From Edolisoma coerulescens (Eukaryota > Chordata > Aves > Passeriformes > Campephagidae): DNA of 64,000 nt. Shown in pieces: positions 46,806 to 61,700 of this stretch. The position numbers and the translations under genes were made by a program. The notes below the pieces were generated by a model that made no database searches, was not told the origin of the DNA, and saw nothing but the letters and a program-made list of their open reading frames with translations. The first letter of the stretch is position 1. The number at the start of each line of letters is the position of its first letter. The stretch is from positions 496,001 through 560,000 of the forward strand of contig VWZW01000522.1 of the NCBI GenBank assembly GCA_013397115.1, written 5' to 3'.

Positions 46806-48670
46806 GGCAGACCAATCACACACAAACAGTGATATCTTTATAAGAGGTCCTCTGTATCTCTAAAACTCCAGCTTCTGACACAGAGATTGCTTTGGAAATG
46901 AGTTAAACATGAAGGCACCCCAAGCACATCATTATTAGCTTTATAATTATAGAGCTTCATTTGGTTTTAGATTTTTAGATACCTTTAGAGTGGATTGATT
47001 ACGAGTATCTTGCCTTCCTACAAAAGATATTGGGGAATATAGTAAATAATCTCAGTCTTCCTCGACAAGTAACTTCAGTACAAAGGAATAAACTGCCAAT
47101 GGGGAAAAAGTCTTTTAATTAATTTAAAATCAACATTAAGATTACAGAAATACTGTTAACATTTTTAAAGGAAATCGTCTCCTTCAGTAGATATCAACAG
47201 GATTTTTATTTATTTTACTTTACCATCGTACACTGAAAACCCAGTGTTTCATCAGTGAGCATTTATCCAAATTCTTCTCATCAATGGTAGTTTCAGTCTT
47301 AAAGTTCTAATGAATAGAAAATACCAAGTAAGCTTTAAAATTCAACTGTGCTTTAAGAGGAAGAAACATAGTGAATTTTAAAGGTATGAGGGCCTCAGTA
47401 GAAGGTTCATCATATCTACAGCCACCCACCACACTGTAGACCTTGTAGACTGTGCTTTATTCGTTTTCCCATGCTATAATCCTGAGAACAATGAAGAAGA
47501 GACAGCAAAGAATGGAGATGCATGCCTGAAGGACTCCCTTGGCTGGCTGTATTTAACAAAGTGTTCAGTTTTAACTAGTTAAAGAACTTGTGATTAGCAT
47601 ACCATAGAAACCAAAGAAAAGGTAAGAGCTACGAAAAACCTTTTCAAACATCAAACAGAAATGAAACAAGCTTATAAATAGAGTTGCCTGCAAGCAAACA
47701 ATTTCTGGAATGTACTGGAGGAAGCAAGGGAGAATCCCACAACAAAGGAGATTGCAAAAGCCAACCCAGTTTAACAAGTGGAATTACCAGCTTGGAGACT
47801 ACAGGGAAACAATGCAAAAACACCAGCAAGTCTGATACAAAGAACTTTTCTCAGCATTTAATAAAAACACCAACATAAAGGCCAATTGCTAGGCAATTAA
47901 ACATGGCTCTTTGGAAATGCAAAGCCTTACGCAGACTTGGTTAACTACTCATGGAGTGCTAGAATTAATGAGGAACTGCAGCTCTCTTGGAGTAAAGCTG
48001 AACAATTTCATACACATCTGATCATAGTTGGAAAATGTTAAGCTATTCGAGTACCAGACAACAATTAGTATATCATCAAACAGCTGCCTGCCAATTTATC
48101 ATCTACTTCTTGCAGACACACAAAGAGCTGATAACCTATAAAGATCTCAAAACCATGATTCTAACACTTTAAATCTACCTTTATGTGTGTTGTTAAAAAC
48201 AAAGTCACCCATCCACACTAGACCCCAGATGTGTATTGAAGTATTTTTCAGATCTCTGACTCCAGCTAAGAGGATGATGAAAACCCTGCCATCATGGAAA
48301 CGTGGTGGTTGCCACTGCTCTCCAACACCCTTAAAACCCCCACAACCCCCCTAAGGCTATAGGAGAGTACAGGTAATTGAGATTTGCCACTCTGGAAATG
48401 AGAGACTCACTTTGTGACATTTTTCCATGTCCATGCATGGCCCAAGCAGGCACCATGGCTCACGGATCCAAGCAGCAAGTTGGTGAAGTCCCTCAGCTGT
48501 TTGACACCACACAAATACTCAACGTCCCCAGCTCCCACTGCCTCTTCCCACAAGACAGAGGGATTATCCAGGATGGCCCTGAGTAGCTGCACTGAGAGGT
48601 GTGGGATTGCTGGTGCTGTCTACAAACCAATGCCCATCTCTGAGGAACCAGCAGGAAAGCAGCAACCCTG

Positions 48671-48697
48671 TCCAACCCAAGCCAACCCAACCCAACT
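48671..48697. repeat. (CCAAC)n-like simple repeat
   Basis: Repeated ccaaccc and ccaac units with one interrupting g. Confidence 0.8.
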
Positions 48698-49763
48698 TCC
48701 CTCACCGCAGCACTGGCAGTTCCCACAAAACATGGGGGGAACCAGCCTGGACTTGTGTGTTCAAGTAATTAGCTCCACATAAGCACCTATTTAATGGACT
48801 TCAGATAAACATCATCTTCCGTTTGGAAAGGTAATTTATATACAAAACAAACTGCATCCAGTCCTGTCTTTTGATCATGTTCACGAACAGATCAGGAGCT
48901 AACACTGATATTCCTACATCTCTTCAGCTGCCTTATAGTTAGGAAAAAAATTCCATTCGTAATCCAGAAGTTTAATTTTTTCTTTGTTTAAACCTAAAAT
49001 AAAAATACGTGTAGGCGTTCCTTAAAATGAAAGTGCTTCAAGGACAGTGGAGTCAGATAAAAATATATTGCCTGTTGGCTAGTGCACCATCACCAGAGAA
49101 GTGAAAACTGCTATTCCAAGTACTACAGCCAGGAAGTATTTAGGACAGATATTCAGCCAACTTTAACTAAGTCCTGAGCAACAAGTCAACAAAGACCAGT
49201 ATCTGTAAATGCTTGGACAATCTGTAACATAAAGAAAGGGTGGAGGTTTACAAAATTTCTAGCTCCTTTAAAAAATATAAAAAAGAACATAAAGGTAGAA
49301 GGTGAATGCATCATGCAATAAAACTTCAGATAAGTAAAAACCACTAACCTTCTTGAAAATAATTAAATCAGGTGATAACGTACTTCATTAAAATATCAGT
49401 TATGATGATAAAATGGGTAAAAGTACAGTGAAAGTAAAGTAGAAGTCTTACTTTGGTGTCTAAATTAGAAATTGGTTGAAAATTCTGGGAACACAAATCG
49501 TAATCCTAATAAAACTTTCATATTTGCATATGGCCAAATAAGCAGGTAAAATTAATGCCCAGGAATCCTTTAAGATTTGTCTCTCAAGCTCTCACTGTAA
49601 GACCAATTTCCTTAGTCCAGTGTCATTAACAACAGTCACATTTGGGTTCACTGCAGCATACCACAAATGTGTTGATGAGTTCAGTGGTATATAAATTTGG
49701 AATAACAAAAAAAAATGAACACCATAAGGCAATTGAGTTCACATTTCTCTGTCGGCTTCTTAA

Positions 49764-49793
49764 AACAACCCAACCAACCAACAACAACAACAC
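49764..49793. repeat. CAAC/CAA simple repeat
   Basis: Consecutive caac and caa units forming an A/C-only stretch of about 30 nt. Confidence 0.8.
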
Positions 49794-50384
49794 AAAACCC
49801 ACTAACTTTTTATCACATTTAAGGATCAAAATTAATGTTAAAACAGAAGTTTCAAAAAGAAGTGTGAAAGGTTCTAGTTGTGGGCCCTTACAGTTTTGCT
49901 AAACTGACTATTTAATAAAATATTGACCACCTACACTTTTGATATGGTATTATGGAATTTGGACACCTCCTCTCCCCCAGTTCTCTCCTATTCCCCTTCC
50001 TGAGCAATGTCAACAACAGCTACCAAGACTGGGGCAGATTTTGCTCCCCTCTGGCACCCTGTATTTCCCTCTGGAGTGCAAGCTGGGGTAGCTGCCCTCT
50101 TTCTCTGCTGTTGTGGTCTCCAGCTCTTCTCAAACATCCGGATTTTTTGCGAGTCACTCACTTCATTACAACACATGCGCATTGCCTCTGCACTCGACAG
50201 AAGGTTACAATTAGGAACACTTCTGTAATTACTAAGATGAGCTGTTGTACACCTCTGAATTTGTCTTCATATTCTCAAGAGCAAACCGCAGACTCTGCTT
50301 CTCAAGAGCCACTGCAGCTGCATACAAGTAAATAAATAAAAATCTTTCTTTTGACAAATGATTCAGCATTTAAGAAAATAAAAC

Positions 50385-50490
50385 AGCTGTACTGTGTTAG
50401 ACCCAGGTCCATCTAGCCCAGTATCCTGTTTCCAAAAGCAGTCAGCAGCAGATGCCTAGGGACTAGCATAAGAACAAGGAAACTATTTAA
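50385..50490 (+). repeat. Probable ancient amniote interspersed repeat
   Basis: The sequence ggtccatctagcccagtatc ctgtttcc, followed by cagcagatgcctaggga and gcataagaacaaggaaac, resembles a dispersed repeat I remember from several reptile and bird genomes, likely an old CR1-like LINE end. The family name cannot be fixed by eye. Confidence 0.5.
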
Positions 50491-51242
50491 TGACATATAT
50501 TGAAAATATTTTTCACATATCCTTGATGGAAAACAGAGATGGAATTTTGACAGAAGAGGGGGAAAAAAGCAAAAGAAAACAAGGAGTCTAACACACACAC
50601 CCTTTGCAAAAGCATTACACATTCCTTTCAAAATAAAAAGAGAATTGAGAAGAAGATAAATCTTACAGATTTCCTTCTTTTTTCTTTTTGTTTTTTAAAG
50701 AAGCCCTCGGGAGCAAGAAAAAACCAGCAAGTTACTTTCTATTCAAAGAAACAGTGTAAGTACATACTGATGCACATCACTGGCCAGCTAATTTTGAAGA
50801 ACCCTTGACTATCAGTGTCAATGGCTTTTCTCTTGTGAAAGGGCCCTCATGGAAACCTACTGGTAGGGATTCACATCATGAAATCCCAGATGAGAGCTCC
50901 CAAACAATTAAAATTAGTGGATTTATAAATATAGCTTCAAAAAGTATATACCTCAGTCAGAGAGAAAGCCTGTTCCACTTAATGCCCTGGGTCGGACAAG
51001 AACCATTGAGGCACTATACTGGAAAGCAGGCTAACCAGGCTGCACTTAGAAAAGTACATGAAGTGTGGGGACAGTGAAGTGCCCCATGAAATCACCTGGA
51101 GGTTTACAGTTGGCTTAGTTGAATACGGGATGCGTTGCAGAAGACATCATCCATGGGGACATAGGCTGGAGGGGCTATGAAGTCACAGATGCAGAAACCA
51201 ACTACTTTGATTACATTGTTAAGCTTCATATCTCCAGGACAT

Positions 51243-51272
51243 CAGATCTGTGTTTTTCAGATCTGTGTTTTT
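51243..51272. repeat. 15-bp perfect tandem duplication
   Basis: The unit cagatctgtgttttt occurs twice in succession, then cag. Confidence 0.9.
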
Positions 51273-51858
51273 CAGAAGCTCCAGCTAAGCTAATGAAATG
51301 TGGTGATGACTCTTGCTTATTTGGGAATGGGAAGAGAGAAGAATTAGGGTATGACAGAAGATGATGAACTTGAAATTCGGAGATCAAGAACCAGCAGGAA
51401 AGAGCAGAGCATTTCTAGCCAGTGACATGAGGCCCACCAATCAGCACAGACACAGACTGGAAGGTGTGCAGCTATAACCTGGAGAGGGAGCTGGCCGTGG
51501 AAGAAGAGAACATCATGGATGCTTTGATCAACTACTGACTGACAGGGGAGACACAGGAATGACAAATTGTGGAAAAGAAAATCACAGCCCCAGGGATGTA
51601 TCAAACAATGATTGCTCAAGAAAGGCAGCCAGGCTTCTTCCTCTCCTGTGGCGACTCTACTTGCAATGCCACACATGCCTCTGGTCACCAATGTCCAAAT
51701 CAGCTGGATTAGACCTGAAGCAGGCATGGGTGAGGGCTGCCAAGGTGACTCAAGGAAAGGAAAGCCTGTGTTACAGAGAAACAGTGTAGTGGGGTTTTTT
51801 GACTGAGTAAAACACGGGCTGAGGAGAGGCATGTACTAAACATTTCATCTGTATATCT

Positions 51859-51880
51859 GTATGTATGTATGTATGTATAT
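51859..51880. repeat. (GTAT)n microsatellite
   Basis: About five consecutive gtat units, followed by atgatctatg. Confidence 0.9.
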
Positions 51881-54762
51881 GATCTATGCATCCATGGACT
51901 CCTAGGTGCACAATAAGACGTGCCAGAGATTTAGCCTCTTCCAGATATTTTAAAACACTCTCATTTTTTAACAAGTGAGTACTGACAGGCATGCTCTCGC
52001 TTTCCAAGATGATCTATAAATATTACCCAAAGAAAGGCTTGTAAGTACAAAAGTTGGTCTGTTTTTTCCCCAGCTATGTTAGAAAGTCTAATAGAAAATA
52101 TTGTCTCTCCTTACTAACCTTGAACAGCTTAGTAATTTCTCCTACTTCTGAAAGAAAAAGAGAGAATAAGTAAAAAAATCCCAAAAAACCCCAATTGCAT
52201 CCCTTTCACAAAGGGGAAAACAAAGGGGCAGAGTTGTTAAACAATTTGCTTTGAATGACAGAGAACATCATGTCAAAAGCCACCATTGAAAAAAAAATCT
52301 TCCAATATCCAAGGTCATCTATGACGCAAGTACTTATTATGACTTGTAGACTGAAGACTTACTATTTCAGCTCAAAACAGGCAGATTCAGGTGTTTTGCA
52401 AGAGAAGTGTGCTGAAATATAAGACGGATATCTTGTGATTTACTACTCACAAATGTTAAGATTAGTATGAGAGAAAGCCATTGCTGATTATAACTAAGAT
52501 TTACAAATACTGTAAATGTTACATAAATTTTTAAGAGGTTTGCACTGCATCCTCAGACAAATGGAGCCTTAAAGATAGAACAGAAAAGAATATCACCTTT
52601 AGGAAATTGTAATTACATAAAATTTAAGCACATCCTCTCCGCATTCTTTGGGGAAGGGAAAGCATGCTATGGTTGCTGTATTTATACTGATAAATTACGG
52701 TTATCTATTTAAACTAGGGTTCTAATTAGACACAGTGTGCACATAAGAAATGCAAAGTAAAAAAAAAAATCAAACTAAATTTTAATAATGATCCTGCAGA
52801 TACCATATCAGAAAGTTTCAGCTTTCCGTTCAGATCACTTGAAGGCTTTTTTTTCATTTTTCTTTGTCTATAGTTGCACAGTAATTTTTTTCCATATGAT
52901 TATGCTGCTCTTCAAGCCAGTCTGAATGAAACAGCCAAACCTGAGAACATGTAATACCATCTAAACACCATCATAACAACACTGGTATTCCCATCCTCTC
53001 TGTACCTGCTGGGTTTTTTATCATACCAGGAAATAATGAGTTTAGAGAGAAGGTTGCTTCATGTTACACGCAACAGCAGCACATCTGTCTGCAGCTTTCC
53101 CCTTTCTACGTGCCTGCTGTGTTCTATGGAATTTCACTGAAAAAGCAGCACAGTTTTCCAAATGGTGCTGTCCTCTTTGGGGCCTTCTGCTGGTATGCAC
53201 AGAGATGCAGAGCACCAGTGCCTACTGCCAGGCCCTGCTATCTCACCAGTGTCAACCTCTCTTCCTCTGGGCCGCTCTAATTGCCTCTCATTTCAAGTCA
53301 TAAAGCCGCTTGAGATCCCAAGGATGCTGGGAACAACAAAACCTGTTAGGTATAGCAGTTAATTAACTTCTGTTGAACTGAACCAAAAATCAACTTGCCA
53401 CCATTTCTTTATGGCGTCTAAAGATGCTACACATTTATTAACTTATTGCACTACTTTTTCATTTGATATTTCCACATCTATATCAATAAGTTAACCCACT
53501 AAATAGAATTTGGCTATGTATACAGATATATTATGAATTAATTAACCTTCACTTGCTACTTAATTAGCAAGTGATAACATTTCTCATTTCACATTAAAAA
53601 CTTGCTGGCTACTTTCACACCCCTGATTCTCACGTGCATTGCTGAGATGTACAGCTGCTTTATAGCAAATCAAAGCACACCGAGATACAGCTGACACAGA
53701 TCACAGTGGATCTTTTTGCAACATCCAGGACTGAAAGGCAAATAACTAATTAGAAAGAACAGCCTTATTTAATTACCTAATAATAAACTCCCTTTCTCGT
53801 TAAACACATTACATATATTGTAACAGCTGGCATACTGAAGTATCTGATAAAGGAAAACCTGCTTATAGTACCGTTGGTACTTTAGGGAAAGCTAGATAAA
53901 TGGGATTTTTTATAGTAGTACTCATTTAAAATACCATCTACATGTCAGACGGTGGAGGACTTAACTATACTGCAACAATGTCAAGGTTGGGTGAAGAAAG
54001 TAGGAGTAACCATCTCTTAGGCCAGCCCTGAGTGATGCAGAAGACCAGCTTACTCCTGCAGGATACAGGAACAACCCTAGAGGGCTGCTGCCCCAAAAAC
54101 AAAATGAGATGCTATGAGCTTAGGACAAACGGCATATGGTTCTTACATAAAACACAGTCACCTTTATTTCCAGGACAGTATTCTTTTTTTCCTTCAAGTG
54201 GATGTCTAAAGAAAAAATGCCTCAAGAAACCTAGCAGCAGGGATGGTAACTGCAAACCTCCTCCTTCCAGATGAGCATTCACCACAGACTCTAGAGTGTT
54301 ACATCTTCTCTTGCTCTCCCTTACTGCCTGCAAAATTTCTGTGGTGCTTTCTAGACAATAGCCAGCTTCAGTGAGGGGTGTCACCTTCCCCACCTATCAT
54401 CCAGCAGCCTTTCACTCCCTTGCATACCGCTCTAAAATAAGACCTAAATCTGCATTCCTAGTGGAAATTTCCTTCTCCCTGAAGAAAAAGAAGTAACGAT
54501 AATTACCAACAACTCAGTAAGATAAATTTGCAATTTAGAAAGATTGAATATGGAAAAATATCATGAAAACCAGGCTCAAGAAGCAAGCAGAGGCTAAAGG
54601 TAAGGGGGAATGGCTGTAGGTGGTCCTTTGCCACATCTCTGCCCAACACCAAGACTGTTACTGTCATTAAACGGGTACTGTTGCAAACACGGTCTCAAAG
54701 GAAGGCAGGGGCATTACAGATTTGATCACAAATCCCAAACCCCAGCTTCCTTGTGGTTAACC

Positions 54763-54810
54763 AAGTTTTAAGGATCTCCTTTTAAGGATCTCATCTTTTA
54801 AGGATCTCTT
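54763..54810. repeat. Triplicated ttttaaggatct motif
   Basis: Three copies of ttttaaggatctc-like sequence occur with spacings of 16 to 19 nt, then a CT-rich microsatellite at 54855-54877. It is a simple local duplication. Confidence 0.8.
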
Positions 54811-54854
54811 GCCTGCATGCTCTAAGAACCTCTTACATTTGGGAAGGCTTATGG

Positions 54855-54877
54855 GTCTCTCTCTCTCTCTTTCTCTG
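54855..54877. repeat. (CT)n microsatellite
   Basis: A run of tctctctctctctctttctct type. Confidence 0.85.
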
Positions 54878-57800
54878 CTCTAGTATCAGGCTACCTGTTT
54901 TTAAAAAACTTGTAGGAACTAAATTATCCTTGAGACTATGATCTCTTTGTCAAATTTGGCTGAAACTGGCCAGTGGGTTTACAAGTTAGCAGGGGAGGAG
55001 GGAAAGAGAAGCAGACTGACTGTGTAAGCCTCATTTCCTCAAGAATCCAGGCTAAAAACAATTATAGCCAGAAGGTTCAATTAAAGAAGGAGACTCATAG
55101 ACGTTTGCTGCACTTCAAACACAAACTGGTTCATGCATACTAATCAGTTAACACAGCTCTCACCGAAGGAATGAGAGTTTTGCAGCAAATTAATATTTAT
55201 ATTGATTTAAACTGAGAACTGTGGCAGGCTGGAATTCAAACAGCATCAACATGTTCACCATGAAGCACACAATCACCTTCATATTCCTTCATACTAACAC
55301 TAATTTACTCATATGATAAGATGCTCACAGTATCTCCACAGCAATATCCAAATCTCTCCAACTCCGCACATGCAAATCCCATGCCTATATTTTTAGTAAT
55401 GATGACTCGTATTGTATGACCAGTGCTTTGAAGCACAATGTAAGGGAAAATGCATGTGGGGAACAGCCTGCATTTTCATGACATCCATTATTATACACTA
55501 GTTAGGATAATTACCATTAAGATACTGTTGGAAAAGCAAATATTCTTCTCCCTTTTGTGTCAGAAATGAACTAACTACATGCATATTTGATAGCACTTGA
55601 CAGATGTTCATATGTTCACATCTGCAAATGAAGTAAGGCAGAATTATACTTCAGAGGAACAAGACTTCCTTGTTGTAACTTTCTTGTTTTTTCAAATGCA
55701 TATTCTGGTTAATTTCTAGCTTTAAAATCTTCATAAAGCAGTAGTAATGGTCGGTAATTTAATGTAAATTTGCAAAAGGTTGTCCATCTTTTTATTTTTA
55801 TACAGGCTGAGTTCACTGCCATAACATTCCTGTGCCTAGAGAGATTTTCTTATTCATAAATATACCTTTCTCATAGGTAGCAAAAAATGAGCCCAGTTAC
55901 AAGGGTCGCAACTATTTCAAATTAATGAATTTACATTACCTGTTCATGTTCCTAAGGGTGAACTCTAAATTACATGCTGAAAATGTTCATCCCCTTCCTG
56001 GTCTCCACAAGGGTATTCCTCTGCTACAGAAGACAGTTTTTTCCAAGTCTGGCCTATACCCCAGCTTTTTTCTTAGCCAGGCCATCACTGTGGCAAATAC
56101 ACTGTCCACCTTTTTACTCAAAGCAGTTCATGCCAGAGTTTCCAGCTAGTAAAAGAGCTAACACTGCCTCTCAAGAAGGGCTTCACTCTGTTGCCACAGA
56201 GAAGTCAGCAAGACCACTTGGAGCATCCTGGGATATCCTGGACCGTTGCATGGTGCCAGCAGAGGTGACGCACTCCTCTGACATACCACTGAAAAGCCAT
56301 CAGGAGTATCTAGGACATCTCAGATAGAATCAGATGCCTCTGATTGGGCAACTGAAGAGGCAACTCAATCAAGCCCAAAGACTCACATCCCATCCCCAGC
56401 AAACAAATACATATTAATTTTAAAGTGATGGCCTAATCTAGCAACTGATCTTTGAAAAAAAAAGCCGAACAATCATGATACATCTCTTGACCTTCACATA
56501 TTATATCTAGCTTTAGAAGTTTGCTTTTGTTGAGTGTTTTACTCAGCTGGGGCTGAAGGCCTGTTTGATAACAGCCAGTTGGGCCTGGTCTAGTGTCTGA
56601 CATGCTGGATTTTACTTTTTGGCTCACTGTGAACCAACAGAGAAGGTCCCAGCAGCTCAGCTAGCTTTGAATCACAGCTGGGCAGTTCTTACGGCCACTG
56701 CGTATCTATCTGTACAGGTGCCACCAGACTGCACTGGGTAACCTCCTCTCCTGACAACATGTAAGGTGGTAAACAAGTCAGAGGCACAGCTTCACTGTGG
56801 AGTGCTCAGGGCCCAAACTGAATTTCAAGCTAGAGTAAATAAACTGGGTTTTTACAAATTTTAAAAGTTGCCTGGCCTATGGGACATGCAGGTGAGGTGG
56901 CAGCAGCACACCTGATGGGCTGCTAGGCCAGGCCATCCCTGCAGCTGCCGTGACACTGCACACCATAGATCTCTTCTCACTCAAGCCAAGCAGTCCAACG
57001 AGGAAGCAAGGGCTGAGAACTTGTAATACCTCATGAGAAAGGGAAGATCTACAGTGCAGTGACTGCACCAGGCCACCTGTCAGTCAGGAGCATGGCTTCA
57101 GTGCCATGCTGTGGAGCAGTGCGTGAGCCTGCAGGGTGACAGCTGCCCACAGGGAGCAGGATGGCTCCCTTGGCCCCTTGAGTCACCAAGTGCACACAAG
57201 GTTTTGCACCACAGCTGCTACATCCCTCACATGTTTTTCATATGCAGTATTCCACTGATTCTCTACTTCTTTGTTTTTACTGCTCGCTGATTTGATCTTT
57301 CCAAGCATTAGGGCTATCTGACTCTTGGGGCACTGCTCATACCACCTTGTCACACAACTCATTAACAAAGCAGATGAGAAGACAGTTTATTTTCACCATT
57401 ATTAATTTCTTCTTTATCCTGGTCAAGACCTTGCAGGAATCTAATACAGGGTGGCACACCATGCCCACAGCCACAAGACAAACATCAAGGTCAAAGAAAA
57501 GGGATACTTCTAATTTCCTTTTGCATTTCAGTTGTGGGACTTAAACCTCAAAGAAGGCTTTCAATGATGTTCCAAGATCTCTAAAACCACAACAGTTTTC
57601 CTTTTATTGCAATAGGTTTCCAATGAAGTCCATCTCCTCAAAAAAAGGTGCCAGTCTTCATATAAGGAGATTATGAGCTGGGAGAGGGCACAGTTGCCAA
57701 AAAGACTTGCAAATAAACTCTCCAATTCTTGTTGTGTTGATTTTTAGATTTAAAATATCTTTCCAATGCTGGGTATGAACTGGACTAATAGGAATACAGG

Positions 57801-58694
57801 TCTTGTCTCTGCTAGGCTTTTCCATCAGGAAGCTCCCTGAGCACAACCTTGTCTTTTGTATTTTATGATGTAGTCAAAGTATAACAGCTTGGGAAGAACA
57901 GCTGATGCCTGAGCTGAGCGAAAGCGATGTACACAAGGCCAAGGGGAAAAAAAAGCACCTGGAATGAAAGAGGAACCACCTGCCAGAAAAATAAAGGAGT
58001 AGGTGGGGAGACCTGGAGAGAGCAAGCCTGTGGGAACAGTGAGTGACCTGAGTTAATAGGGAGCGTGGGGGAGGAGTGGGCAGTGAGCAATTGCTCTTGT
58101 GTTCAAAATCCTAGTGATGGGATGAGTCAGAGACTCTGATTGAATTTTGCCTTCACTACACCCACAAACTGGTTATTATAAGGCTTAGGGGAACATGGAT
58201 CGGTGCAGCAACAAAAACTACACAGTGAATTGATGGGTATATGAAGCACCCTGGAGTGCCTGAAAATCTGAAGAACATCTGCCAAACACCATGCCCTTTC
58301 ATACAAGGTTTCCTGTAGCCATAACTAATCTGCCTTTCTGGTCGTCTTCACATAATAAGATTTAGACTGATAACCGAGTGGCAGCAGCATCTGATATGAA
58401 GGGGTATGGCACAGTACCTGGAAATGCTCTTTGCAAGTCTCTTCTGGAAGCAGTAAGCTCCAAGAGTTAATTCAACCCCGCAAGACCACTGCCCAAGAAC
58501 TACTACGTACTCCTTTAGTCCTCGAGGACAACACAGTTCAGTGAACAAGAATACAGATTTGTATTACCTCCCTCAGTGACTGTTCTTTAACTGCTTCTGC
58601 TTTCAACCATTTCTGCTTCTAGTGCTCATCCTCCTCCCCAGACCAGGGGCCAGGTGACCTGCTCAGCCAGCTCTAACACACCAAAACCAGCAGT

Positions 58695-58766
58695 GGAAAC
58701 TGCAGTGGTAACACCCCCTCATTCACATCTGGAAACGGCACTGGTAACACCCCCTTGCTCTCATCA
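58695..58766. repeat. 36-bp direct tandem duplication
   Basis: Two copies start ggaaac at 58695 and 58731; both contain tggtaacacccc and end with a tca trinucleotide region. Copies differ at several sites. It lies in the upstream intron. Confidence 0.8.
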
Positions 58767-61700
58767 GGCGGCCCTAACAGCCCAGAGGAGGCCCAGGCTG
58801 TTGTGACACATCCGCTCGTGAAAAGCGCCTGCTCTGACCTCTGAGAGGCTTTGCCACCGAACCACACCACTAGGAAGAGGGGCTTCCCGTGAGTCCAGAG
58901 GGAAGGAAGGCCTGGGTAACTCAGTATCCAACCGCGCTCTCCTTTGAAAATGGAACTTAAGTGATAACAAGGTGCGCAGTTTTAAAATCTGGCAGGTCAT
59001 GCGGTGACAGGTGATACCAGCGACAGCCAGGACAGCTTCGTGCTCTTGGTACTGCTGCTGAGAAAGACAAATGAGGAAATGAAACAGGGCCTTGAAGGAG
59101 ACACCCAGCTTTAGTAGCAGGCTATGTAATGAACTTCAACTGGTTCAACTTCTCTGCTCTTCACAGCCTCGGTCTGAAGGCAGAGACATGGGCAGCAGGT
59201 TAGGACTTGCTCCTCTGAGCTGACTGGATGGCTAGTGGCCCTCTACCACAGCGGCCAGCCCTTGGCTCAACCCTGGCAGTCCACTGGCGCTCCTGCAGAT
59301 TAAGCACCACCGGTGGCTGGCATGAGCTGTGCCTCCAGACTTTGTTCTGAGATAAATCACAAATGTTCCTCTCAGGAGAGAGACAAACCTAGTGAGGAGC
59401 ATGGTGCCCTCTGCAGTGATCAAACATCAATAGCCTTTTTTAAAAATAAAAACTAAAAAAAAAATTAAAAAGCTAAACACCCTGTAATACAACAGCTAAA
59501 GGCTTATTGCAGTTTCTCTCTATCCCAATCTAAGCCAAGCTCATGGATCTTTAAGTGTGTCAGCCCAGCAGCTCAGCTACTTGTTTTTTAATCTTACCTT
59601 CCTTTTAACCCTTCCCAACCAAAGAGCTGGCATGGAGACAGCTGCATGAATAGATACGAGGAAGACAAACAGGAAAAAGGAAGTATTAAAGGAACTTGTG
59701 CTTGCTGAGGACTACAGGGGGATATAAAGAGCTTTTTTCAGAAAATAAACAAGAACAGGTGATTGAACACACAAGGAATACTAAGAGTCTCTAAGCTCAG
59801 AGATAAAGGAGGAGTCTTCAAAAAAAGCTTATCCCTTCTTAAACCCCCTTTACCTCATTTTATACAAGATGGTGCTGCCTAAATTGGTAGTTTCAACTAA
59901 TATTTAATGCAGTTCTTCCCTTTCCTTTGGATCAACTCAAGTTGCATGGCTGCATGATCACCTGAACAGAAGTAAAAATGGGGAGCTAGCTGTGATAGGC
60001 CTGGATGTAACCACGTCTTTTTAGCAGCTGCTCTCAGTTGCATGGATTGGATATAAGGTAAAATATAGTCTCAGGAAATAGAATGGCATATTTCCATGTA
60101 GCACTTTATTCTGAGTGCAAAAACTGCCATAGCCTGAAAAAGCAGGGCCTTTGGGAATCGTACCTGTCCTGGGAACAGCATTTTCACAAAGCAGATTTAA
60201 AACCTTCTCTCACAAAGCTTCCTTTGAACTCACTAGGGAGAAACATGCCCCTTCCAGAGTGAAGTCAGTGGAAAAAAACCCACCCAGATTCATCCTTAGG
60301 ACAATTCAGAGGAGAATCTATTCTGTTTTCCAGTACAAGAACTGGGGTCATCCATAAGATGGGAAGGTTTGAAAAGAACAACAGAAGTTGGTTTCCACAC
60401 TGTATGTAACGAAGTTGTGGAGGTCGTTGCTCTGTGTGTTGAATGTGAGCATGGTTAAAGAGCAGGACATATCCACTGGAAAGAAGGTCACTGAGAGCTA
60501 TTAGGTACCAGCATACCACGTCTGGCTCCCAATGTCCCTGGGCAGCACATCACTAGGAGCCAGCAGAGCACTTCAGGAAGCCACTGCATGTTTACACAGC
60601 ACCTCCAAGACATCCATTACTGGCCATTACTGGGTCACTGGGCCAAACGGGGCTTTGGTCTGCCCCAGGGTAGCCATGGATATTCTGAACACAGAGGGAG
60701 CCCACAGAGTTAATTCAGTCAGAATTAACTCTAGAGAGTTGACAGAGTTTTCTAAAACAGGCCTTGATTGGCACTTTCTCTTCATGCCCACACTTTGCAG
60801 CAACTCAGACACATGAAAGCTTCTGCCAGGTAGTGTTCTCAGACTACCTGAATATTACTGGACATTTTACAAGAAAAAAAGAGGTGGGTGAAAAAGAAAG
60901 CACCACAGTCGTTGTTCTGGAGGAAGAGTGAGATCTAGATTCTATATTCTCCATCTGAAAAGGTTCACCCTGCAAGTTCCACATCCCCAGAGCCCACAGC
61001 TACTGAAAAGGGCAGCCTATCCCCCAAAATTCTGCTGGAACTGGGTCACTGTGCAGCAAAGCAGGCAAAATTCATGGGCCCAGGAGGTATAAGCCACTCT
61101 GTCGCCCAAGAGAAATTACTTTGCCCATTTCAGTCATTCTTTCCCACCAGCTATGGGCCCAGTCCTTGAACTCACCTTGTCTTTGAACAGTGTCACACCA
61201 CATAATCAAGTGATGGACAGAAATTCAGCCAGCTAGGACACTATAAACACCCATTTAAATGCTTTCTAGTATAGACAAAACTAGCCAATCCCCTTTCCAT
61301 GCTCATCTATAGTCTGATCAGAATGCTTCACCTGCCAAATGTGAGCAGGTATTACTTACTTCAAATTGTGAAATGATCCTGAGTCCCTGACATGTGTAAA
61401 ACATTTAGAGACCCACAGAAAGAATCACAGGAAGACAAATGACTGCCTACTGCCTCCCAGCTCTGAGCTCACTCTTGTACAAACACCCTGCTCACTTTAC
61501 AAAGTCTTTTTTCCCCCTTTTTTCTAAATAAAGCTGAGGGCATCTTAAAAAGATTATTTTCAGTTCCAGATCTTTCAACATAGTGGATGTTCCTAAAATT
61601 TCTTTTTCTTTTTTCCCACTAACCTTTTTAACTTGGTAAGCAAGTCTGTGCACAGCTTTCAATTACTTTTTATTCTGTGGTGCCAAATGAGACCAGATAG

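Noticed and set aside
51344..51832. 162-codon minus-strand open frame
   Set aside because: Cys- and Ser-rich without any domain pattern; overlapping frames on both strands are open, typical of chance.
53549..53574. Hairpin with 10-bp arms and a 6-nt loop
   Set aside because: Arms this short in AT-rich sequence are expected about once per window by chance; no further structure supports an RNA gene.
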